Shown: in pieces, positions 1 to 12,403 of the stretch
How the letters are laid out: each line of letters starts with the position of its first letter
Position numbering within the stretch: the stretch's first letter is position 1
DNA from: an uncultured bacterium
Lineage (GTDB): Bacteria > Verrucomicrobiota > Kiritimatiellia > CAIKKV01 > CAITUY01
Length of the DNA stretch: 48,726 bases
Assembly: GCA_903908715.1 (NCBI GenBank)
Contig: CAIVSY010000082.1
Coordinates: 1 to 48,726, forward strand
Direction: 5' to 3'
Position numbers and translations under genes: made by a program
The notes under the pieces: model-generated
Database searches by the model: none
Told to the model about the DNA's origin: nothing
The model's input: the letters and a program-made list of their open reading frames with translations, nothing else

Positions 1-138
1 GCTTTAAAGGCAAAGGACCTGATGATGCTGGACGAGAAGATGCAATGGGTTGTTGAACCGGGTATGTTCCGCATTGCCGTGGGCGGGAGCCAGCAGGCGG
101 CCGCCACGGCGGAGCTCGAGGTGATGATGGATCGCTGA
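1..138 (+). CDS. C-terminal end of a GH3 beta-glucosidase-like enzyme (partial)
   Basis: Frame 1 is open from the first base to a TGA at 136-138 and gives 45 residues. The stretch around VVEPGMFRIAVGGSQQ resembles the fibronectin-III-like domain that closes many family 3 glycoside hydrolases, where a 'G.F.i.vG.ss' strand pattern is usual. The catalytic part lies outside the window, so substrate cannot be read. The next gene follows after 22 bases on the same strand, which suggests the same glycan-degradation transcript. GH3 is inferred from a short tail only; another enzyme with an appended Fn3-like domain is possible. Confidence 0.6.
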   Translation, partial: ALKAKDLMMLDEKMQWVVEPGMFRIAVGGSQQAAATAELEVMMDR

Positions 139-160
139 TGAAAATCGCAGGGAGGTGACC

Positions 161-1069
161 ATGAAACTTGCTGAGATTCAGATCCGTGACCCGTATGTGT
201 TGCCCGTGCGTGAGACGGGTGACTATTGGCTTTTCGGAACGACGGACAAAAACTGCTGGTCGGGGAAGGGCACGGGCTTCGATACCTACCGCAGCCGGAA
301 CCTGCAGGACTGGGAGGGGCCGTTTCCTGCATTCCGGCCGGATCCTGACTTCTGGGGCACGACCAATTTCTGGGCTCCCGAGGTCCATGCCTACCAGGGC
401 CGCTATTACATGTTTGCCACATTCAAGGCCCCGGAACGATACCGGGGAACGCAGGTTCTCATTGCTGGATCCCCGGAAGGACCGTATCGCCCATGGAGTA
501 ATGCGCCGGTCACGCCAAAGAACTGGGAGTGCCTGGATGGCACATTGCACGTTGAACCGGACGGCACGCCGTGGGTCATCTTCTGCCAGGAATGGGTTCA
601 GGTTCACAACGGCGGCATGTGGGCCCAGCCGTTGTCTACGGACCTCAGGCAGGCCACCGGCCGTCCCCTCTTCCTGTTCTCCGCATCAGAGGCTCCATGG
701 GGCAAACCCCATGACTGGGTGATTCAGCCCGATACAGGGAACCGGTTCCCTCACTATGTCACGGACGGACCTTTTCTTCACCGGACCGTGACAGGAGCCT
801 TGTTGATGTTGTGGTCGAGTTTTGGCTCGCTTGGCTACGCCATGGGTCTGGCCCGCTCGGAATCCGGCCGGATAGCCGGTCCCTGGGTCCAGGTGACGGA
901 TCCGCTCTGGCGTGAGGACGGCGGGCATGGCATGATCTTTCGCACATTCGAGGGCCAGTTGATGCTGACGCTTCACCAACCGAACGACACACCGAATGAG
1001 CGGCCGTTTTTCTTTCCAATCCATGAGGTGGGGGACCACCTGTGCGCGGAAGGGTGCATGGCAAGATGA
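161..1069 (+). CDS. Glycoside hydrolase family 43-like protein
   Basis: Five-bladed beta-propeller glycosidase of the GH43 type (arabinofuranosidase/xylosidase class), 302 residues, no signal peptide, so probably cytoplasmic. Visible marks are IRDPYVLPV near the N-terminus (Asp10 fits the general base), WAPEVHAYQGRYYMFAT in blade two, LDGTLHVEPDG for the pKa-modulating Asp region, and VTDGPFL where many GH43 enzymes have EGP. An Asp thus stands at the usual general-acid position, which may be a subfamily trait or may alter activity. ATG at 161 is preferred over an in-frame GTG at 155 because GGGAGGTG sits just upstream. It lies between a GH3 tail and an esterase, as in plant or algal polysaccharide loci. 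Exact sugar specificity cannot be read. Confidence 0.8.
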   Translation: MKLAEIQIRDPYVLPVRETGDYWLFGTTDKNCWSGKGTGFDTYRSRNLQDWEGPFPAFRPDPDFWGTTNFWAPEVHAYQGRYYMFATFKAPERYRGTQVLIAGSPEGPYRPWSNAPVTPKNWECLDGTLHVEPDGTPWVIFCQEWVQVHNGGMWAQPLSTDLRQATGRPLFLFSASEAPWGKPHDWVIQPDTGNRFPHYVTDGPFLHRTVTGALLMLWSSFGSLGYAMGLARSESGRIAGPWVQVTDPLWREDGGHGMIFRTFEGQLMLTLHQPNDTPNERPFFFPIHEVGDHLCAEGCMAR

Positions 1070-1093
1070 ATCTGATTCAACAAGGTTATCAGC

Positions 1094-3028
1094 ATGAATA
1101 GACAGCCCTATCCTTATCCCCTCGAAGAGCATTACATCCATCGCATGCGCGAGACCTGCCGGGTCCGTGCGAAGCGTGTGGCCTCGATCCGGACACCCGA
1201 CGACCTCCTGCGTTACCGGCAACGTGTACGCCGGGCGCTGAATGCCGCCTTTGGTAGGTTTCCTGCAAAGACGCCGCTCAACGCGAGGGTCTGGCGCACA
1301 AGCGACTGGGGTGACCACCGGATTGAGCACGTCACGTTCGAAAGCCGTCCCGGGATGCTGGTGACGGCCAATCTGTACCTGCCGGTGAAGACGGCCGGGC
1401 CATTTCCCGGGGTCGTGTTTCCTTGCGGCCACTATGAGCACGGCAAGGCTGCGCCCCTCTATGCGGCGGCCTGTGTGCGCCTGGCGCGCGAGGGCTATGC
1501 AGCGCTGATCTACGACCCGCTCGGCCAGGGCGAGCGGGATCTCTATAGCCATGTGGACACGAAGGGGCGGTTGGCGTGCGGCAAGTGTTGTGATTCCCAC
1601 AACGTCTTCGGCCGCCAATTGCACGCCGCCGGCGAGTGGTTCGGGACCTGGCGGCTCTGGGATGGGATCCGCGCGACCGACTACCTGGCAAGCCGGCCCG
1701 AAGTGGATGCCACGCGTCTGGCTGTGACGGGGCAGTCGGGCGGCGGCACCTTGAGCGCGTACCTGTGGGCCATGGAGCCGCGGTTCAAGGCGGTGGCCTC
1801 CTCGTGCTGGTGTACGAGCTACCTGAACGACGATGAGAACGGTATGCCGGCGGACGAGGAGCAGTATCCTCCGGGCTTTGTGGCGGCGGGTTACGACAAG
1901 GTCGATTTCTTCGCTGTGCGGGCTGGCGAGCCGGTGTTGCTGCTTGGGCAGGAACAGGACTTCTTTGACGACCGCGGGCTCAAAGCCGGTTACACCGAGC
2001 TGGCGCGGCTGCACACTTTGGCTGGAGGCGATCCGGCGCTATGCGCGCTGAGTATGGATACGACGACGCACCTCTACAGCGAGCCGGCCCAGGTCGCGAT
2101 GATCACCTTCTTCAACCAGCTCTTCGGCAAGGGCGCGCCGGCGGCACAGGCGCCCGTGACCGAGCGCACGCCTGCCGAACTGCAGGTGACCACGTCGGGC
2201 GACGTGTGGAAGGAAGGCAGCCGACCTGCGCCCGTGATCGCCGTACAGCGCCTCCATGCCCTGGCGAAGCGCCGCAGGCCGGTTGCGGCAGCGGACCTGC
2301 CGGGCGTGATCCGCAAGGCCCTCAAGATTCCCCCGGATATCCCGGTGCCGAATCACCGGCGCCTGTTTCACCTGGCCGAGTACGAGGAGGAGAAGAAGCG
2401 GCAGTTCCTGCGGTTCATCGTGGACGTGGAGCCGGATCTGTGCCTGGAACTGCGGCACATCTGCAAGGACTGGATCCCGTACCGGCTCAACGCGACGCCG
2501 GTAACGACGCTCTTCCTGCCGGACGTGGACGGTTTCACGGAGGTACAAAACTTGCAGACGATGGCCGGGTGCGAGGACTTCTGGGTGCTTGACGTGCGCG
2601 GGTTGGGTTTTCAACGGGCGCTGCCAAGCGAGCCGTACACCCTCTACGGGCATGACTACATGGCCGCCGGCCATGCCGTCTTATTCGGCGAGACCCTGCT
2701 CGGCGATCGTGTGCGCGATGTACTCTCGACGCTGCGTTTGCTCAAGGCAGAGGGCGGGGCGGGGACGTTCAAGCTGGTTGGCCGGAGGCAGGGAGCGGTG
2801 CTGGCCCTGCTGGCGGCGGCGCTTGAGCCGGATGTCGTGTCGGTTTCGTGCCTTGAGGCGCCGGAGAGTTTCCTGGCACTTGCCACGGCGCCGTTCACGA
2901 TGTGGCCGGCAGTCAACTTCCCGCACGGCGTGCTCAGAGCTTTTGACCTGGCCGACGTACGCAGCATGCTTCATGGCCGGTTGGCGGTTGATACGCGAGG
3001 GGATGTGGCGGAATTTGATCCGGTTTGA
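1094..3028 (+). CDS. Acetylxylan-esterase-like alpha/beta hydrolase
   Basis: Large alpha/beta hydrolase of 644 residues, probably removing acetyl or other ester groups from glycans. The nucleophile elbow GQSGGG puts the catalytic Ser at about residue 215. PCGHYEHGKAA and YDPLGQGERD upstream match the oxyanion and strand regions of the Abhydrolase_7/acetylxylan esterase group, and THLYSEPAQ near residue 330 is a plausible catalytic His region. The C-terminal third is a second, more degenerate hydrolase-like half (GRRQGAVLALLAAAL where a nucleophile elbow would be, with no Ser), as in the two-lobed members of this group. No signal peptide is seen. AAGG lies 11 bases before the ATG. It sits between GH43- and GH29-like genes. 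Substrate is inferred from context. Confidence 0.75.
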   Translation: MNRQPYPYPLEEHYIHRMRETCRVRAKRVASIRTPDDLLRYRQRVRRALNAAFGRFPAKTPLNARVWRTSDWGDHRIEHVTFESRPGMLVTANLYLPVKTAGPFPGVVFPCGHYEHGKAAPLYAAACVRLAREGYAALIYDPLGQGERDLYSHVDTKGRLACGKCCDSHNVFGRQLHAAGEWFGTWRLWDGIRATDYLASRPEVDATRLAVTGQSGGGTLSAYLWAMEPRFKAVASSCWCTSYLNDDENGMPADEEQYPPGFVAAGYDKVDFFAVRAGEPVLLLGQEQDFFDDRGLKAGYTELARLHTLAGGDPALCALSMDTTTHLYSEPAQVAMITFFNQLFGKGAPAAQAPVTERTPAELQVTTSGDVWKEGSRPAPVIAVQRLHALAKRRRPVAAADLPGVIRKALKIPPDIPVPNHRRLFHLAEYEEEKKRQFLRFIVDVEPDLCLELRHICKDWIPYRLNATPVTTLFLPDVDGFTEVQNLQTMAGCEDFWVLDVRGLGFQRALPSEPYTLYGHDYMAAGHAVLFGETLLGDRVRDVLSTLRLLKAEGGAGTFKLVGRRQGAVLALLAAALEPDVVSVSCLEAPESFLALATAPFTMWPAVNFPHGVLRAFDLADVRSMLHGRLAVDTRGDVAEFDPV

Positions 3029-3039
3029 GGTGATGTACC

Positions 3040-4023
3040 ATGAGTGACCTGAACAAGAGGACAGCACAAAAGGGACAACAGCGACTTCCCCTTCGCCGCC
3101 TGCGCCAATGGGAGGCCATGAAGTTCGGCGGTTTCATCCATTTTGGCATGAGCACGTTCGACGGCCAGGAGCTTTCGCGCGGCGAGCGGCCCTCGACGGA
3201 CTACTGTCCGCGGCGGGTGGATGTTGACCAGTGGGTTTCGGTGATGCGGGATGCCGGCATGAAGTACGCGGTGCTGACGGCCAAACATGTTTCCGGCCAT
3301 TGTTTGTGGCCTTCAAAGCTGACCGATTATCACGTCGGGACCAGCGGCAATTCCAAAGATGTGGTCGGCGCCTTTGTGGATGCTTGCCGGAAGCGGGGCA
3401 TCGTCCCGGGATTCTACTATTGTTCCTGGGACAATCATCACCTGTTTGGCTCCATGACCCCGAGCATGACGGACTGGTATCAAGCGTTCACAACCGGAGA
3501 GTACCAGGAATTCCAGTCGGGACAGATCCGGGAGTTGTTGACGCAGTATGGGCCCTGGGGGGAAGTCTGGATTGACATTCCGCACGTCCTGGGTCGTGGC
3601 TACCGCACCCAGTTGTATGGTGAGATCGCGGCGTTGCAGCCGGATGCCGTGATCGTGATGAACAGCGGGATCAGCAACGCCGCGGAGTATCCGGTGGCCA
3701 AGGCCTGGCCGGCCGACATCATCACCATGGAGCGGACGGCGCCGTACAGCGTTACTGGCTACCAGAAATGGCGGGAGATCGAGGGTGAGTTTTATTACCT
3801 GCCTGGCGAGGTGTGCGACACGGTCTGCCACGAGTGGTTTCATGTGGAAGGGGACCGACTGCGCAGCGATGCCGAGTTACTGGGTATGTATCTCAGCAGT
3901 GTCAGCCGTGGCGCCAATCTGCTGTTGGACGCGGGGCCTGCCAAGGACGGACGCCTGCCCGCACCGGTCGTACGAGCCCTGTTGCGGCTTCAGAAGAACA
4001 TCACCCGTGTCGGGGCGATTTAG
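3040..4023 (+). CDS. Alpha-L-fucosidase, GH29 (short form)
   Basis: Retaining fucosidase of family 29, 327 residues, which is only the catalytic barrel; many family members add a C-terminal beta-sandwich. The N-terminal FGGFIHFGMSTF, then MKYAVLTAKHVSGHCLWPS and GIVPGFYYCSWDNHH follow the GH29 order. EVWIDIP places the nucleophile at Asp179. SRGANLLLDAGPAKDG near the end matches the usual 'GGNLLLNVGP' segment. No signal peptide is visible. GAGGTGA upstream and an 11-base gap to the esterase gene suggest co-transcription. A second, 439-residue GH29 lies at 22509-23828; the two are clearly diverged, so they may act on different linkages. Confidence 0.9.
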   Translation: MSDLNKRTAQKGQQRLPLRRLRQWEAMKFGGFIHFGMSTFDGQELSRGERPSTDYCPRRVDVDQWVSVMRDAGMKYAVLTAKHVSGHCLWPSKLTDYHVGTSGNSKDVVGAFVDACRKRGIVPGFYYCSWDNHHLFGSMTPSMTDWYQAFTTGEYQEFQSGQIRELLTQYGPWGEVWIDIPHVLGRGYRTQLYGEIAALQPDAVIVMNSGISNAAEYPVAKAWPADIITMERTAPYSVTGYQKWREIEGEFYYLPGEVCDTVCHEWFHVEGDRLRSDAELLGMYLSSVSRGANLLLDAGPAKDGRLPAPVVRALLRLQKNITRVGAI

Positions 4024-4069
4024 CCGCTCAGCATACGCGCCATTAGCGGTTTCCGGTGCTCTTTTGGGT

Positions 4070-7461
<3,392 letters not shown>

Positions 7462-8808
7462 ATGTGGAAGATCAATACTCGTTCATTTGATGAGCTCAAA
7501 GGCAGGATCGACCGTTTGCCTGTAATTGAGACGCACGAGCATTGGACGGGCATCTGCCCTTCAAATCCCCAGTTGGACATCCTGTGCTGGCTTGCCGACA
7601 GCAGTTATTTCCAGTCGGATTTGGGTAGTGCGTCAGGCGACTTCGGGGATCGCATCCCCAGGCCGGGTTTTGCAATGAGTCCTCTGCTGGAGTTTCTGCT
7701 TGATATACGGCATTCCTTTGATCTGCGCTATGAAGCCTGGCGTAAATACTATGACCGCACCCGCCATACCGCTTATGCAAAGGCTGTTTTTGCCGGATTG
7801 CATGCCTGCTGGGGGCTCGATTCTGTTGAAAAGAGGGCATTGCTAGCTTTGCAGGAGCGCATGCGGGCAGAACGCAATCAGGAGTACTCCGACATGATGC
7901 TTGCGCGGCATGGCATCCGTTCCATGATTGTCAACGCGCTTACGCCTTTCCAGGATATGATGGCGGGACGAACGCCGTATCGAAAGGGGTTCACGCGCTT
8001 TGTGCTGGACCTGCCGCAGTATCACGAACTGTTCAGTGAGTCGTCCATTCGCAAGCCGCATTTGGAGCAGGAGTTGGGTCGGAAGATTGTTACCTTGGAC
8101 GATTATCTGGAGGGCTTCGAGCTTTACCTCAAGCACGCCATTGAATTTGGAATAGTGGGCTTGAAGGATCAGACGGCCTACAGGCGGTCTCTTGAATATG
8201 GCAACCCGGGACGTGCCGAGGCGGAAGCGATATTCAATCGACTCGTGAGCCGGCCGCGGGACCTTTCCGGTACACAGGATGCGAAGGCGCTGGATGACTA
8301 TCTTTTCAATCGTTTCCTTCGTCTGGCATCCAAGTACCGGTTGCCTGTCCAGATCCACACCGGGCATATGGCCGGTCTGAGGAATGATGTTGTTAAAAGC
8401 AATCCCTCCCTTCTGACCCCGATGATGGAACTGCATTCCGATGTCGAGTTCGATCTCTTCCATGGCGGTTGGCCTTATCTCGGCGAGTTTCTTTTCCTTG
8501 GAAAGAACTATCCCAATGTGTACCTCGACATGTGCTGGGCCAATTCAATCGACCCGGATTACAGTGTTGAATTCTTCCGGCGGGGACTCATGACGGTTCC
8601 GCATAGCAAGATCAACGGCTTTGGCGGAGATACGCACCTGTTTGAAACGCAGATCGGGGCACTGGTTCTGGCGCGTGCGAATATTGCGGTGGCTCTTTCC
8701 GGCCTGGTTGACGACCAGTGGCTGTGCGTGGAGGATGCGGAGTCTGTTGCACGCGCCTGGCTCTTCGACAACCCGAATCGCATCTTTCTGCTTGGAGTGC
8801 CGGCATAG
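7462..8808 (+). CDS. Metal-dependent amidohydrolase, uronate isomerase/lactonase-like
   Basis: TIM-barrel metal enzyme of the amidohydrolase superfamily (Amidohydrolase_2/uronate isomerase-like), 448 residues. Visible ligand motifs are IETHEHW (the HxH pair after strand 1), QIHTGHMAG (His), LFHGGWP (His) and FGGDTH (Asp on strand 8). The set is complete, so it should be active. The start at 7462 is chosen for the strong AAGGAGGGG; an in-frame start at 7270 would add 64 low-quality residues over the promoter. It is the first gene of the plus-strand glycan operon. The reaction is not determined by sequence: an aldose/uronate isomerase-like step or sugar-lactone hydrolysis (for example of an oxidised fucose) would fit the context. 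Confidence 0.7.
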   Translation: MWKINTRSFDELKGRIDRLPVIETHEHWTGICPSNPQLDILCWLADSSYFQSDLGSASGDFGDRIPRPGFAMSPLLEFLLDIRHSFDLRYEAWRKYYDRTRHTAYAKAVFAGLHACWGLDSVEKRALLALQERMRAERNQEYSDMMLARHGIRSMIVNALTPFQDMMAGRTPYRKGFTRFVLDLPQYHELFSESSIRKPHLEQELGRKIVTLDDYLEGFELYLKHAIEFGIVGLKDQTAYRRSLEYGNPGRAEAEAIFNRLVSRPRDLSGTQDAKALDDYLFNRFLRLASKYRLPVQIHTGHMAGLRNDVVKSNPSLLTPMMELHSDVEFDLFHGGWPYLGEFLFLGKNYPNVYLDMCWANSIDPDYSVEFFRRGLMTVPHSKINGFGGDTHLFETQIGALVLARANIAVALSGLVDDQWLCVEDAESVARAWLFDNPNRIFLLGVPA

Positions 8809-8876
8809 GATTCCAAGCGTGTGTGTGCAAAAGGATCGACCAACCGGGCCTTTGATAATCTTTACAAGGGGAATCA

Positions 8877-11396
8877 ATGAAGACGTTGGATCTGAATGGT
8901 GTATGGACTGTATCAAGGCCGGGGCAAACCGATAAGGTTCGCGCTACGGTGCCCGGATGCGTGTACGGGGATTTGTTACGTGCCGGCCGCATACCGGATC
9001 CTTTTTACCGGGATAATGAGCTGTCCCTGAAATGGATTGGGGAGACGGATTGGGCCTATTCCCGTGAGTTCAAAGTGTCTGAGAGCTTATTGCGCCATGA
9101 CCGTATTCTCTTGCGATGCGAAGGATTGGACACGCTGGCTACAATCCGGATCAACGGGCGCAAGGTGGCGGAGACGGATAACATGTTCCGGACATGGGAG
9201 TTTGACATCAAGCGTGAGCTTCGGTCGGGTGAGAACCGGATCGAGATCCGGTTTGCGTCGGCCGCCAATTACTGCGCGGCGCGCATGGCGCAACGGCCTA
9301 AGGACTCGCCGCTCCCGTACTGGCACCAGATGGGCAGTACACCCGGCGGCAACAACCTGCGCAAGGAACCGTGCAATTTCGGGTGGGACTGGGGGCCAAA
9401 CCTGGTTACGTGCGGAATCTGGCGCCCGATCCGCATCGTGGCGTTTAGCAAGGCCCGCGTGCGGGATCTGCTTGTCCTTCAGGATCACGGAATGAAGAAC
9501 CGCGTGAAACTTGCTGTGAAGGTGGATGCAGAAACCATCGGGCATTCGGCCGGCATCAAGGTCGAGGCGGAGGTCAGGCTCCGCGGGCAGAGGGTATCGT
9601 CCGGCAGCGTAGCCTTGCAGCGGGGGAAGGCGCGGATGGAATTGCCGGTGCGGGATCCGGAGTTGTGGTGGCCCAATGGTCTTGGCCGGCAGCCGTTGTA
9701 TGACGTAACAGTACGTTTGATTGCGAGGGACGGGAGCCAGCTGGATTCCACAAACCGGCGGATCGGATTGCGGACATTGAAGCTGGATCGGCATCCTGAC
9801 GCATGGGGGCAAAGTTTTCAGTTTGTTGTTAATGGAGTGCCCTTCTTCGCCAAGGGGGCGAATTGGATTCCCGGTGATGCCATTCTGTCGCGGCTGACGC
9901 GAGCCGATTACGAGCGGCTGATTTCCGACAGCGCGGCGGCAAACATGAATATGCTGCGCGCCTGGGGCGGGGGTATTTACGAGCATGACTGGTTCTATGA
10001 CCTGTGCGATGAGAAGGGAATCTGCGTCTGGCAGGATTTTATCTTCGCTTGCGCGACGTATCCGGTGTTCGAACGGCAATTCATGAAGACGGTCAAGGCT
10101 GAAGCGGAGGATAACGTGCGCCGGTTGAGGCACCATCCCTGCATTGCCTTGTGGTGCGGAAATAATGAGCTCGAGCAGGGGCTGGTCAGCAAGAAATGGT
10201 TCAAGGTCGGGAAGTGGCCCAAATACAGCATGAGCTGGAAGGACTATTCCAAGCTTTTTGACAAGCTGCTGCCGGATACGGTTGCGCAACTGGATCCGGG
10301 GCGCGATTACTGGCCCGGCAGCCCGCATACCCCGCCGCCGTATGACCGAAACGACTTCAACAGCGCCAAGGCCGGGGATGCTCATCTTTGGTCGGTCTGG
10401 CACGGAAAGGAACCTTTTGAGTGGTACCGGAAGTGCGAGCACCGGTTCAACAGTGAATTCGGATTCCAATCCTTCCCGGAACCGAAGACGGTTCGGCGTT
10501 ATACGGCAGCTGGCGACCGCAATATTACATCCCGGATCATGGAACATCATCAACGATCAGGAATCGGGAATGTTACCATTCTTCAGTACATGCTGGATTG
10601 GTTCCTGCTTCCGAGGGATCTGGATTCGACAGTGTGGCTTTCGCAGATTCTCCAAGGGATGGCCATCAAATACGCGGTGGAGCACTGGCGCCGTTCGATG
10701 CCGCGCGGTATGGGGACCCTGTACTGGCAGTTGAACGACTGTTGGCCTGTCGCCAGTTGGTCCTCCATTGATTACTTTGGCCGATGGAAGGCCCTGCACT
10801 ATATGGCCCGGCATTTCTTTGAACCGGTTTTGCTTTCCGGTCTTGAGGATCCAGTGTCGGGGACCGTTTCCGTACATCTAACCAATGACCTGCCGACCGA
10901 GGTAACCGGAACCGTCCGGTGGAGCGTAACCGATGCGCGAGGACGGCGACTGGCGGATGGGACCCGGAGAGCGGCTGCCCGTCCGCTTGCCGATACGGTT
11001 GTCGAGACGATTCGATTGAAGAAGCATATGGAGGCCCAGGGGCCACGTGATCTCATTGTATGGCTGGAATTTACCGGGGCGGAGGGTCAACGGAGCAGAA
11101 ACATGGTCTTATTTGGCAGGCCTAAGCATTTGCAACTGGCGCCTGCACGGGTTTCCGCCGGCATCAAGGCCCGCAAGGATGGAGCGTTTGATGTTTCCTT
11201 GAGCTCAAAGGCTCCTGCGCTCTGGACTTGGCTTGAACTCGAAGGGATGGATGGGACATTCTCGGATAACTTCATACATGTTTGTCCAGGGCATGCGGAG
11301 AGCATCCGAGTGGTGCCGAAGCGGACCCTGACGATGGCACAGTTTAGAAAGGCGCTCCGGGTGAGAAGCTTATTCGACACCAGTACGGCGCGATAG
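8877..11396 (+). CDS. Beta-mannosidase, GH2
   Basis: Family 2 glycosidase of the beta-mannosidase subgroup, 839 residues, a usual length. It opens with LDLNGVWTV and TVPGCVYGDLLRAG, has NEPCNFGWDWGP-like KEPCNFGWDWGPN in the sugar-binding domain, and the barrel motifs ANWIPGDAI, LWCGNNELEQG (acid/base Glu431) and FNSEFGFQSFP (nucleophile Glu527). TLYWQLNDCWPVASWSSIDYFG is the typical barrel end. No signal peptide is seen, so it probably releases mannose from short oligosaccharides in the cytoplasm. The RBS is AAGGGG. It follows the amidohydrolase by 68 bases and precedes the URO-D-like gene by 23 bases, so all three are likely co-transcribed. Confidence 0.93.
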   Translation: MKTLDLNGVWTVSRPGQTDKVRATVPGCVYGDLLRAGRIPDPFYRDNELSLKWIGETDWAYSREFKVSESLLRHDRILLRCEGLDTLATIRINGRKVAETDNMFRTWEFDIKRELRSGENRIEIRFASAANYCAARMAQRPKDSPLPYWHQMGSTPGGNNLRKEPCNFGWDWGPNLVTCGIWRPIRIVAFSKARVRDLLVLQDHGMKNRVKLAVKVDAETIGHSAGIKVEAEVRLRGQRVSSGSVALQRGKARMELPVRDPELWWPNGLGRQPLYDVTVRLIARDGSQLDSTNRRIGLRTLKLDRHPDAWGQSFQFVVNGVPFFAKGANWIPGDAILSRLTRADYERLISDSAAANMNMLRAWGGGIYEHDWFYDLCDEKGICVWQDFIFACATYPVFERQFMKTVKAEAEDNVRRLRHHPCIALWCGNNELEQGLVSKKWFKVGKWPKYSMSWKDYSKLFDKLLPDTVAQLDPGRDYWPGSPHTPPPYDRNDFNSAKAGDAHLWSVWHGKEPFEWYRKCEHRFNSEFGFQSFPEPKTVRRYTAAGDRNITSRIMEHHQRSGIGNVTILQYMLDWFLLPRDLDSTVWLSQILQGMAIKYAVEHWRRSMPRGMGTLYWQLNDCWPVASWSSIDYFGRWKALHYMARHFFEPVLLSGLEDPVSGTVSVHLTNDLPTEVTGTVRWSVTDARGRRLADGTRRAAARPLADTVVETIRLKKHMEAQGPRDLIVWLEFTGAEGQRSRNMVLFGRPKHLQLAPARVSAGIKARKDGAFDVSLSSKAPALWTWLELEGMDGTFSDNFIHVCPGHAESIRVVPKRTLTMAQFRKALRVRSLFDTSTAR

Positions 11397-11419
11397 AATT
11401 GACTGGAGGAGGAGGAAGC

Positions 11420-12382
11420 ATGAGTCGACGGGACGACATGGTTGCAGCGCTTGAGCGTAAGAGCGTGCCTTCAATGGTGCCGATCTGGGAACTGGAGTTT
11501 CACGCCTGGGATAGTGTATCGGGGCGGCATCTTGTACTTGGGGAGGAGATGGCGGGGCTTACGCCGGGGCAGCAGGAACAGGCCATGCATACGAATGCGG
11601 AGATCATTGTCTCCACGGCATGCGACTTGCAGTATGCGGCTGTGAGTGCGCCAGGCGGGTATTGGTATGTCTCTCCGGGTGAACTGGCGTACTACGTGCT
11701 GCCGGGTGATCTCAGGTTTCGTCAGGTCGAACTAATCTGCCGTGCGGCGGGCAGTGAAATTATGGTTCTTGCCGGATCCGGCGGTGTGATTTGCGCGGAC
11801 TACAGCGAAGCGTTCTGCGAGAGGCTCTTTTTCCAGCCGGAGGCGGTAGAGGAGGGGGCGGAGAGCATGCTGGCTTATGGTATTGAGAATGCGAAGCGGC
11901 TGCGGGATGCGGGTGTCGGCGCCGTGCTTACCGGGTCCGACATTGCCGATAATTCCGGCCCCTTCTTCAATCCGGAGCAGATGCGGCGCTTTATTTATCC
12001 GTTTGCCCGTCGCTGGGCGCAGGCGGTGCATGAGATGGGGCTGTATGCGGTCCTGCACTCCGATGGGCAGCTGACGCCATACTTGGACGAGTTGGCGGAT
12101 ACAGGGTTAGATGCGCTGCAGGCGATTGACGCTACGGCAGGTATGGACATGGCGGAGACAAGGCGGATTGTCGGTCGGCGGCTCTGCCTCTGCGGGAACA
12201 TAGACTGCGGCCTGCTGTTGCGCGGACAGCCGGAGCAGGTTTATGCGGCGACGGCCACCCTGCTCGAGTCGCAGAAGTCTTCAGGCGGCTTTGTGCTGGG
12301 TGCCAGCAATGCGGTGCAAAAAGAGGTGCCGGTGGAAAACTATCGCGCTATGATCTCGGCTTGGAAGAAACACGGGAAGTAA
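11420..12382 (+). CDS. Uroporphyrinogen decarboxylase-family protein (URO-D/MtaA-like)
   Basis: A 320-residue TIM-barrel protein of the URO-D superfamily, which includes heme URO-D and the corrinoid methyltransferases MtaA/CmuA. The C-terminal half has the family pattern: VLHSDGQLTPYLDELADTG, then DALQAIDATAGMDMAE, RLCLCGNIDCGLLLRG and FVLGASNAVQKEVPVENY. The heme-enzyme N-terminal Arg-rich motif is absent, so porphyrinogen decarboxylation is unlikely. There is no Cys/His zinc triad that I could place with certainty. Start 11420 follows GGAGGAGGAGG; a TTG at 11399 in frame would overlap that RBS. Its position inside a glycosidase/epimerase operon is common for PVC sugar loci, but its reaction is unknown. 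Confidence 0.75.
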   Translation: MSRRDDMVAALERKSVPSMVPIWELEFHAWDSVSGRHLVLGEEMAGLTPGQQEQAMHTNAEIIVSTACDLQYAAVSAPGGYWYVSPGELAYYVLPGDLRFRQVELICRAAGSEIMVLAGSGGVICADYSEAFCERLFFQPEAVEEGAESMLAYGIENAKRLRDAGVGAVLTGSDIADNSGPFFNPEQMRRFIYPFARRWAQAVHEMGLYAVLHSDGQLTPYLDELADTGLDALQAIDATAGMDMAETRRIVGRRLCLCGNIDCGLLLRGQPEQVYAATATLLESQKSSGGFVLGASNAVQKEVPVENYRAMISAWKKHGK

Positions 12383-12403
12383 TCCGACAGGAGGAATAGA
12401 CTC

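Noticed and set aside
686..2014. A 442-codon open frame on the minus strand
   Set aside because: Antisense to the GH43 and esterase genes, low-complexity composition, no RBS and no family pattern.
4024..4049. Possible terminator CCGCT/AGCGG with TTT between the convergent GH29 and lacZ genes
   Set aside because: The stem is only five base pairs with a 16-base loop and the T-run is three bases; too weak to call.
11420..12382. Heme-pathway uroporphyrinogen decarboxylase (hemE)
   Set aside because: The N-terminal Arg-rich substrate motif of true HemE is missing and the gene context is sugar catabolism.
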